Below, one piece after another: positions 7,125-13,414 of a DNA stretch of 13,414 bases; position 1 is the first letter of the stretch; every line of letters starts with the position of its first letter. The translations under genes were made by a program, and so were the position numbers. Under the pieces are notes generated by a model. It was not told the DNA's origin, searched no databases, and saw only the letters and a program-made list of their open reading frames with translations. The stretch is from Candidatus Saccharimonadota bacterium (lineage in GTDB: Bacteria > Eremiobacterota > Xenobia > Xenobiales > Xenobiaceae), in assembly GCA_004554425.1 (NCBI GenBank), contig SFMI01000045.1:1-13414 (forward strand), given 5' to 3'.

Positions 7125-8183
7125 TTATTTTCCTAAGGCCTGTGCTAATTTGACAAATTCTTGTAAATTGAGTTGTTGTTGGCTGTCAGAACGAGCGCAC
7201 TTAGGATCATTATGTACTTCAACCATTAAGCCGTCAGCTCCCGCCGACTGAGCTGCTTTGGCTAAAGGAAGCAAAATATCACGTCGGCCAGCAGCGTGAG
7301 AAATATCCACAATAACGGGAAGATGGGTCTCTTTTTTCAATAAAGGAACAGCAGAAATGTCTAGAGTGCTGCGCACCCAACGCTCGAAAGTGCGAATACC
7401 GCGCTCGCATAAAATAATTTCAGAAGCCCCACTTTTCATTAAGTATTCAGCCGCTAAAAGAAATTCATCCAAGGTAGCTGCAAAATGGCGCTTCAAAATC
7501 AGCGGCTTGCCCATAGCTCCTACTTCTTGTAATAGTGGATAGTTATACATATTGCGAGCGCCTATTTGTACAATATCTACATAGGGATATATCTTATCAA
7601 GTAAACGCACATCGGTAATTTCGCTGGCCACAGCTAAACCGTGGCGCTGAGCCGCTTCGTAAAGCATTTTTAAGCCAGGCAATCCCAATCCCTGGAAACT
7701 ATAAGGTGAAGTACGCGGCTTAAAAGCGCCGCCACGCATAATTTTTACCTTTGAAGCTTCAAGGCAAGATGCCACAGCTTCAACCTGTTCTTCATTTTCC
7801 ACCGAGCAAGGCCCAGCAATAATATTAAAAACACCACCGCCGAAAGTAGCGCCGTTAACTTTTACTAAAGTGTTCTCAGCTTTATAACCGCGAGATACTT
7901 TTAAGCTTTGGCGTTCGTGACCGCTCATAAGCTCTAAAGTAACTTGAAAGATATGTTTAAAAAGCTCGCTGATAGCAGAATTGCTAAAGGGGCCACCGTT
8001 GTGTTTTACCAATTCTTCCAACATGGAAGACTCACGCACAGGATCAAAACCGTCGATTCCTGCTTTAGCTTTTTCTCCAGTTAACTCCAAGGCTATAGCA
8101 GCTCTTTGATTTAGAAGATCTAAAATCTTAAAATTTATCTTATCTATTTCATCTCGCAAAGCGCTTACGCGATTATCTTTCAC
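7125..8183 (-). CDS. aroF: Bifunctional chorismate mutase / 3-deoxy-7-phosphoheptulonate synthase
   Basis: A 352-residue fusion. Residues 1-90 are an AroQ-type chorismate mutase (chorismate to prephenate) with R10, R27, K38, R50 and E51 where the family has its active-site charges. Residues 105-350 are a type Ib (KDO8P-synthase-like) DAHP synthase, which condenses phosphoenolpyruvate and erythrose 4-phosphate to open the shikimate pathway. Seen are AGPCSVE, GGAFKPRTSPYSFQG, CERGIRTFE and the metal ligands C126, H296, E322 and D326. In this subtype the mutase domain often acts as the feedback sensor for prephenate or chorismate. Oddities: the usual KRG after the strand reads KRH (231-233), and the RNTLD-type motif reads RSTLD. 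The start is GTG, with AGGAG thirteen bases upstream, a long spacing. It lies in a probable operon with the membrane protein gene upstream and the glycosyltransferase gene downstream. Confidence 0.95.
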   Translation of the reverse strand: MKDNRVSALRDEIDKINFKILDLLNQRAAIALELTGEKAKAGIDGFDPVRESSMLEELVKHNGGPFSNSAISELFKHIFQVTLELMSGHERQSLKVSRGYKAENTLVKVNGATFGGGVFNIIAGPCSVENEEQVEAVASCLEASKVKIMRGGAFKPRTSPYSFQGLGLPGLKMLYEAAQRHGLAVASEITDVRLLDKIYPYVDIVQIGARNMYNYPLLQEVGAMGKPLILKRHFAATLDEFLLAAEYLMKSGASEIILCERGIRTFERWVRSTLDISAVPLLKKETHLPVIVDISHAAGRRDILLPLAKAAQSAGADGLMVEVHNDPKCARSDSQQQLNLQEFVKLAQALGK

Positions 8184-8225
8184 AGCTATTTCTATACTCC
8201 TAATTTTTTTATACCTTCAGTTCCT

Positions 8226-9077
8226 TTACTCGTCGTCCGTTTCCCTGCCAGTATAAACAGAGCTGAATTTTCTATCTAAAGCCAAACTTATAGCTATATA
8301 GATCAGCGCAAAAATAACAAAACAAACTACCCCCCAGTGCCCAGGCAAAGAGAAATAAATAGCAGACAGACAATAAACGTGCCAAAAGAAAGCGGCAAAA
8401 GAAAGCAAAATAAAAAAGCAAATAAAGAAATAATTATTTCGTTTGGCTTTTTCTACCTGATTTTTGATCTTTTCCAATTCTTTTTCTAGGGCTTCTTTTT
8501 GGGAGGCAAAAGCCTCTCGACTAGACAGTTCTCCTTCTCCGCCATGGCAAAACATAATATCGGCTCTGATTTTTTCGTATCTATAGGTGTGAGAAGCAGA
8601 AAAAAGAGAGACGACCCGCTTTGTTATCAAAACATAAATGAAATAAAGCAAAAATATTTCTATAACATAATAGGGAACTAAGTGAGCATTACTTTGAGAA
8701 ATACAAAACTTAAAAATATCTGGACAAGCTAAACCAAAAAGTACTACGCCCATGAGAGCAGTTACAGCATAGATAGCTTTTTTAATGTTGTCTCCAATAC
8801 GTCTAAGTGGTAATTCACTAAAAAAAGGTAGCAACTCAGCTTTTTCCAGATAAGCTCCACCAGGGTGAGAATAAGCAAACATTAAGAGTAATTCAGCAAA
8901 GAAAAGTGCTATAAGCAAAGCACAGCCCCAGCCCAAAATTTGCGCAAACAATACGGTAAGCAAGATTAAAGCGCCGATTAGGCCGATAATAACCGAACCA
9001 CCTACCAGATAAAATAAGTAAGCTATAAATTCGCGCTTTTTTTGAGCTTTAATATCGTTTTCTATTACTTCACTCAC
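8226..9077 (-). CDS. Hypothetical six-helix membrane protein with cytoplasmic-type coiled coil
   Basis: A 283-residue protein that I do not recognise. Hydrophobic segments at about 18-46, 48-69, 100-122, 133-153, 215-235 and 247-267 suggest six transmembrane helices. Between the fourth and fifth lies a charged heptad-like stretch (about 187-212, EALEKELEKIKNQVEKAK) likely to form a coiled coil, so this loop may be a protein-protein contact. Both ends are hydrophilic and charged, with an acidic C-terminus (ETDDE). No catalytic motif is evident. The start is GTG, with a GGTGG-type ribosome site about nine bases upstream; no better start is in reach. It is the first gene of the probable three-gene run with the DAHP synthase gene (42-base gap) and diverges from the NRPS gene. 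Confidence 0.7.
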   Translation of the reverse strand: MSEVIENDIKAQKKREFIAYLFYLVGGSVIIGLIGALILLTVLFAQILGWGCALLIALFFAELLLMFAYSHPGGAYLEKAELLPFFSELPLRRIGDNIKKAIYAVTALMGVVLFGLACPDIFKFCISQSNAHLVPYYVIEIFLLYFIYVLITKRVVSLFSASHTYRYEKIRADIMFCHGGEGELSSREAFASQKEALEKELEKIKNQVEKAKRNNYFFICFFILLSFAAFFWHVYCLSAIYFSLPGHWGVVCFVIFALIYIAISLALDRKFSSVYTGRETDDE

Positions 9078-9106
9078 CCTTTTATCCCACCTGACGTAGA
9101 TAGAAA

Positions 9107-9135
9107 TTGAAAGTTAGCCGCCAGTAGTATACATT
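9107..9135 (+). promoter_or_regulatory. Candidate sigma-70 promoter for the NRPS gene
   Basis: TTGAAA at 9107-9112 matches the -35 consensus at five of six bases. TACATT at 9130-9135 gives a 17-base spacer but is a weak -10; TATACA at 9128-9133 is an alternative with a 15-base spacer. The palindrome GTATAC at 9127-9132 lies in the shared region between the divergent genes. This is a pattern match only. Confidence 0.35.
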
Positions 9136-9140
9136 ATTGC

Positions 9141-9204
9141 ACGGCCACTTAGGGCTGTACAACAACTTAAACAAATTAAGGGAGGCTGTCTCAACAGCGC
9201 CGCG
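9141..9204 (+). promoter_or_regulatory. NRPS 5' leader with three small hairpins framing the ribosome binding site
   Basis: Three perfect or near-perfect stems follow each other: ACGGCC/GGCTGT (9141-9146 with 9153-9158, one G-U pair), CTTAA/TTAAG (9166-9170 with 9176-9180) and GCTGT/ACAGC (9185-9189 with 9194-9198). The Shine-Dalgarno core GGAGG (9181-9185) lies between the second and third stems. It is 19 bases from the ATG in the linear sequence, but folding the third hairpin would leave about six unpaired bases before the ATG. Confidence 0.4.
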
Positions 9205-12200
9205 ATGGATTCTATACTGTCTCTTTTTCATCAAGCAGCCATAAAAAATGCTGATAAACCAGCGATTATATTAAATGAACAAGTACTCACTTATGCACAA
9301 CTGGAAAATATTAGCAACCATTTGGCTGCCAATTTGATTCAGCGCGGCTTAACTTCCGGCCAAGTGGCGGCTATTATGCTGCGACAATCAGTTTATCTTC
9401 CAGCGCTTATTTTGGCTGTGCTAAAAACTGGAGCTGCCTACCTTCCCTTAGACGCCGAATATCCATCCGAACGACTCAGTTTTATGCTGCGCGACGCTCA
9501 AGCCGATTGCCTTATTTGCGAAAATAAGCTACTAAGTACAACGCTCGATTATCAAGGGCAAAAATGGCCTTTACAAGAGTTGCTCAACCAATCATCTCCA
9601 GTACAATTGCCAGAATGCGAGCCTTCTAGCGAAAGCTTAGCCATAGTACTATATACCTCTGGCTCGACCGGCCGTCCTAAAGGTATCAAAATTCCCCTAA
9701 GGGCACTCAATCATTACGTTAATATTTATAGAAAACTTACTGAGCTCAATTCGCAAAGCCGCACTTCTTCATATGCTAGCTTCAGTTTTGACGCCCATGT
9801 TTTAGAAATATATCCACCTTTGTGCAGCGGCGCCACGCTCTATTTTATACCTCAAGAAATTCGCCTTAATTTTCCTAAACTGAGTCGTTTTATCGAAGAT
9901 AACCAAATTAGTCACGCTTTTATGACTACTCAAGCGGCTTTCCGCTTTGTCAATGGCTTTGATAGTCAGTCTTTGCGCTTACTAATTACTGGAGGCGAAA
10001 AGTTACCTTCTTTTACTCCTAATAAGCATTATCGAGTTCTCAATCTTTACGGTCCCACAGAAACTCTTTGCAGCGTCAGCGGCTTTTTTGTCGACAAATA
10101 CTATGAAAATATTCCCATAGGCTATCCTCACCAGGGCAGCCGCTTCTATATTTTCAATGAGAAGCAACAACCTTTGTCAAACGACAAGTGGGGCGAACTA
10201 TATATTGCTTCACCCCAAATTATGCTTGGCTATATAGGGCGCGAATTTGAAGAAAAACAAGCCTTATACCCCAATCCATTTTATGATCCGCAACATGATG
10301 AGCCATATTATCGCTATTTATACCGCAGCGGCGACAGGGCTATGCTTACAAATAAGGGATGCTATCTAATCGGCGGCCGTTTAGATCGACAAATTAAAGT
10401 GCGCGGTTTTAGAATAGAACCAAGCGAAATAGAAGAGTGTTTAAACAAATATCCAGGCGTAAACAGTGTAGCAGTAAAAGCTTGGCCTTCGGCTCAAGGA
10501 TTGACTTTAACCGCTTACTTTACAGCCGAAGGCCCTCTAAGCGAAAAAGAAATGCTGAAATTCTTTGCCAACCGCAAACCGCGCTACATGACACCGCGCC
10601 TTGTTCGCCTAGATAAAATGCCTTTAAATGTCAATAATAAAATTGACTATGCATCGTTGCCGCCATTATCTGCAGAACTTGAAAAGAGCGAACAAGGTGC
10701 CTTAGTTACGGCCGCCGAGGATGCAACTTGCCAAGCATCCCCTACCACCTTGGGCCACGAAAGGAGCCGCTGCGGTAAAGTAGCACCTACAACAGCGCTG
10801 CTTAGGAGCATAATTGGCGCCATTATTAAGCAAGAGCACTTTTCCGAGCATGACGATTTTTGGAATTTAGGCCTAAATTCTTTAGGGTTGATAAGCTTAC
10901 TGGCCGAAATATACAAACAAACAGGGCTAAGTTTGGAAGCTGCCGATCTTTATCGCTATAGGAACTTGGAGCTTTTGGCCAGATACTTAAACGAATTGCT
11001 CGGAAAAGAAAAGGAAAATAATGGCCTTAGAGCAGAAAAGCGCCGCTCTTATCCTTTGAGCGCCGTGCAGCGCGGCGTATATTTGGACGCAGTTCGCTGG
11101 CCGGCAAAATGTATTTACAACAACCCTATATTGATAAAATTTGCCAAAAGCCACACAGATTTGCCAAGTTTGCGAACTGCCTTAGAGCAAGTGATCGCCG
11201 CCTATCCCAGCTTGAAAACATACTTAAGGGAAAGTTTTAATGACGAAAGTGAATTTGAAGCTCGCCTCTACATAGACGAACCAGAGCCTTTTAAAATTGT
11301 TATAAAAGAAATAGGTGAAGGCGAGCCCCAAGCCGATCGAGATTATAAGATAAGACCTTTTATCTTTTTGCAAGAGAAAGAGCCTTTCAACTCGGAAGCT
11401 TATTTGAGTCGTTTTGCTTTATTGCATAATCAAAGCAGTATTTATTTATTTGCTGATATTCATCACCTTGTTACCGACGGACAAAGCTTAACGCTCTTGT
11501 TGCAAAGTTTATCTCAAGCTTATAGTGGCAAGAAACTTCCTCAGGACAACTATAAAGCTTTCAACTACAACCTTAAAGAAGAAGCACAGCGCCAAGAAAA
11601 AAAGCCTGAGCGAGAAGCCGCTCGGGAGCATTTCCACCAGCTGTTGGGGTCAGAAACTCAAGATATGATTTTGCCAGAAGCCAAGCCGACTTTAGGCCAA
11701 TGCCTCCAGGGACGCAGCTTCAATTTAAGCACAAATAAAATATATTCTGCACACTTAGCAAAAATATGCCACAACTTGCACATCACCCCCAACTCCCTGT
11801 TTTGTGCTGTTTTTGGCTTTGTATTGGCGTGCTTCAAAGGACAAGATCAAGCCTTTTTTAATTCTGTATGCAATGCACGTCCGCAAGCGGATCTCAATTC
11901 GGCTTTAGGTATGTTTACTCGCACCTACCCTATAAAAGTCAATTTAAGTTCTGATTTATCCATAATCGATTTTGTACAGCAAATACAGCAAGAAATTTCT
12001 GCCAATTTAGGTTTTCCCAGTTATTCTTATGCAGAATTATCGGCCGATTTCGATTTAAAGAATTTACCTTCTTTAATTTATCAGGGAGACTTTTTGCAAT
12101 CGTTTACTTTTAACGGGCAGCAATTGACTATACAACAGTTGAAACACGAAGAAAACGGCCTTTTAGCTCTAGAAATTTACGTGAATGCGAAGGAATTGCG

Positions 12201-13414
12201 CTTACACTTTTCCTGGCAAGAGCCCTTATATAATCTAACTATCATTAAAAACTTGGCAGAAACATACTTAACCGCTTTGCTAAGCTTTATAGAAGTTGAC
12301 AAGCTCAGCCAAGTAAAATTGCTTTCTTTTCAAGCGCAGGAACAATGGCAAGTTTTAAACGATACAAACGAACCTTATAGCTATGTACCTACCGTGAAAC
12401 GCTTTGAGGAAGCTGTTGCCAAATACTCTAAACAAACAGCCCTTATAAGCTCAGGCTGCAGCTTAACTTATGCAGAATTAAACAAACACGCTAACGCTTT
12501 AGCTCATTTTATAAAAAGTAAGGCAAGCTCTTGGCGCAACATACCTATAGCCCTTATAACTGAGCGCTCCCCTTACGCTTATATTGCTCGTTTGGCTGTC
12601 ATGAAAGCTGGTGCTGCTTTTATGCAACCAGATCCCAATTGGCCTGCCGCTAGATTAGTTGCTGCTTTAAAAAATAGCCAACCACCTTTAATTTTAGTTG
12701 ACGCCAACACTAGACAGCTAGCGGAATTGCGTCAAGCTTTAGTAGCCAATGCTCTAGATATTGCTCTTGTCGATTTGCATAATTTTGACTGGAGCGCCTA
12801 TTCTCAAACTAATTTAACTGAAGTTGAACACCAAGCTGACGATTTGGCCTACATTATTTATACTTCAGGATCTACAGGAACTCCCAAGGGAGTAATGATT
12901 GAAGAGCACAGCCTTTCCCATTTGGCCGCTCCTTTAAAGGGCAACACTCAATATTGGGCTATAGTCGAAGGCCATAAAGTTTGCTTAGCTTGGTGCTCTT
13001 TGACTTTCGACGTGTCAATTTTAGAATTTATAGCTCCGCTTTGCTCCGGATTAAGCGTACTTTTAGCTTCAGAAGCTGAAATTCATAATCCAAATCTTTT
13101 GGGAGAAAGTATGCTCAATCACCAAGCTGAAGTAATGGCTTGCGTCCCCTCTTATTTACTAAACAGTTTGGAAGCTGAAAATTTATGTCAAGCTGTAGCT
13201 AAGCTCAAAACGGTTATTTTGGGCGGCGAACATTTTTCGTCTCACCTATACGAACAACTTAAGCAAATAAATCCACAATTGCGAATCTTTAATTGTTACG
13301 GCCCTTCGGAAACTACTATAGCTTGCAGCGCCCATCTCGTTACTAAAAAAGGTGATACCAGTTTAGGTAAGCCTATGGCCAATACAAAATGGGCCGTTCT
13401 CAATAGTTTCCAGC
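9205..13414 (+). CDS. Nonribosomal peptide synthetase, A-PCP-C-A (5' part; runs off the window)
   Basis: The frame is open from ATG 9205 to the end, 1403 codons, with no stop. Domains in order: adenylation A1 (about 1-485) with YTSGSTGRPKG (150-160), FDAH (195-198), YGPTE (282-286), SGD (375-377) and catalytic K479; a peptidyl carrier domain with phosphopantetheine Ser559 in GLNSL; a condensation domain (about 613-1045) with intact HHLVTDG (753-759); and A2 (from about 1050) with YTSGSTGTPKG, FDVS (1268-1271) and YGPSE (1365-1369). The absence of a preceding condensation domain suggests that A1 loads the first residue. By alignment to GrsA positions I read the pockets as D-A-L-F-I-G-L-C-S for A1 and D-V-L-A-I-G-C-I-A for A2. 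The leading Asp in both favours alpha-amino acids; neither matches a code I know. No frameshift is seen. Termination and tailoring domains lie outside the window. Confidence 0.93.
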   Translation, partial: MDSILSLFHQAAIKNADKPAIILNEQVLTYAQLENISNHLAANLIQRGLTSGQVAAIMLRQSVYLPALILAVLKTGAAYLPLDAEYPSERLSFMLRDAQADCLICENKLLSTTLDYQGQKWPLQELLNQSSPVQLPECEPSSESLAIVLYTSGSTGRPKGIKIPLRALNHYVNIYRKLTELNSQSRTSSYASFSFDAHVLEIYPPLCSGATLYFIPQEIRLNFPKLSRFIEDNQISHAFMTTQAAFRFVNGFDSQSLRLLITGGEKLPSFTPNKHYRVLNLYGPTETLCSVSGFFVDKYYENIPIGYPHQGSRFYIFNEKQQPLSNDKWGELYIASPQIMLGYIGREFEEKQALYPNPFYDPQHDEPYYRYLYRSGDRAMLTNKGCYLIGGRLDRQIKVRGFRIEPSEIEECLNKYPGVNSVAVKAWPSAQGLTLTAYFTAEGPLSEKEMLKFFANRKPRYMTPRLVRLDKMPLNVNNKIDYASLPPLSAELEKSEQGALVTAAEDATCQASPTTLGHERSRCGKVAPTTALLRSIIGAIIKQEHFSEHDDFWNLGLNSLGLISLLAEIYKQTGLSLEAADLYRYRNLELLARYLNELLGKEKENNGLRAEKRRSYPLSAVQRGVYLDAVRWPAKCIYNNPILIKFAKSHTDLPSLRTALEQVIAAYPSLKTYLRESFNDESEFEARLYIDEPEPFKIVIKEIGEGEPQADRDYKIRPFIFLQEKEPFNSEAYLSRFALLHNQSSIYLFADIHHLVTDGQSLTLLLQSLSQAYSGKKLPQDNYKAFNYNLKEEAQRQEKKPEREAAREHFHQLLGSETQDMILPEAKPTLGQCLQGRSFNLSTNKIYSAHLAKICHNLHITPNSLFCAVFGFVLACFKGQDQAFFNSVCNARPQADLNSALGMFTRTYPIKVNLSSDLSIIDFVQQIQQEISANLGFPSYSYAELSADFDLKNLPSLIYQGDFLQSFTFNGQQLTIQQLKHEENGLLALEIYVNAKELRLHFSWQEPLYNLTIIKNLAETYLTALLSFIEVDKLSQVKLLSFQAQEQWQVLNDTNEPYSYVPTVKRFEEAVAKYSKQTALISSGCSLTYAELNKHANALAHFIKSKASSWRNIPIALITERSPYAYIARLAVMKAGAAFMQPDPNWPAARLVAALKNSQPPLILVDANTRQLAELRQALVANALDIALVDLHNFDWSAYSQTNLTEVEHQADDLAYIIYTSGSTGTPKGVMIEEHSLSHLAAPLKGNTQYWAIVEGHKVCLAWCSLTFDVSILEFIAPLCSGLSVLLASEAEIHNPNLLGESMLNHQAEVMACVPSYLLNSLEAENLCQAVAKLKTVILGGEHFSSHLYEQLKQINPQLRIFNCYGPSETTIACSAHLVTKKGDTSLGKPMANTKWAVLNSFQ

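Noticed and set aside
9126..9154. A mirrored promoter on the minus strand using TATACT (9126-9131) for the membrane-protein operon
   Set aside because: No acceptable -35 lies 16-18 bases upstream (CCCTAA at that position), so it was not called.
4481..9190. Shared string GGGAGGCTGT in the lipoprotein and NRPS leaders
   Set aside because: It includes a ribosome binding site, so a short coincidence is expected; the sequences diverge immediately on both sides.
10647..10916. An 89-codon minus-strand frame inside the NRPS gene
   Set aside because: It is antisense to the A-PCP linker and carrier domain, which are intact on the plus strand.

Overview
The window looks like chromosome from an uncultured, moderately A+T-rich bacterium with strong Shine-Dalgarno sequences and frequent GTG starts. 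Several features suggest a diderm (Gram-negative-type) cell, possibly host-associated: a SurA-like periplasmic foldase, a lipobox lipoprotein, and two RTX proteins that end in a domain resembling the NleD family (M91) of effector peptidases. The phylum cannot be fixed from sequence alone, and no RNA gene, insertion sequence or CRISPR array is visible.

Layout. Positions 18-9077 hold eight minus-strand genes; 9205 to the end is one large plus-strand gene that runs off the window. Reading the minus strand in the direction of transcription: a six-helix membrane protein (8226-9077), a bifunctional chorismate mutase/DAHP synthase (7125-8183) and a family 2 glycosyltransferase (6375-7079) lie close together and end at an intrinsic terminator (6314-6360). 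Next come a SurA/parvulin-like protein and a DUF47/PhoU-like protein, whose stop and start codons overlap by one base, ending at a second terminator (4579-4638). Then comes a lipoprotein of unknown function (3861-4481), followed by two paralogous RTX/M91-type proteins (1875-3689 and 18-1667) separated by a third terminator (1811-1854).

The two paralogs are the most unusual part. Each has a Ser/Gln-rich N-terminus without a signal peptide, two blocks of glycine/aspartate-rich nonapeptide repeats, and a C-terminal HEMSH metallopeptidase domain ending in a conserved SEN-x-LR...Y signature. They look like secreted, calcium-binding zinc proteases, possibly effectors or toxins. Having the protease after the RTX repeats differs from classical RTX proteases.

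On the plus strand, 9205-13414 encodes the start of a nonribosomal peptide synthetase with the order A-PCP-C-A. It begins with an adenylation domain, so it probably starts a peptide. Its roughly 60-base leader could fold into three small hairpins that frame the ribosome binding site. The product cannot be predicted: the two binding-pocket codes match no code I know, and later modules lie outside the window. The divergent aromatic-pathway gene could help supply aromatic precursors, but nothing in the window proves a functional link.
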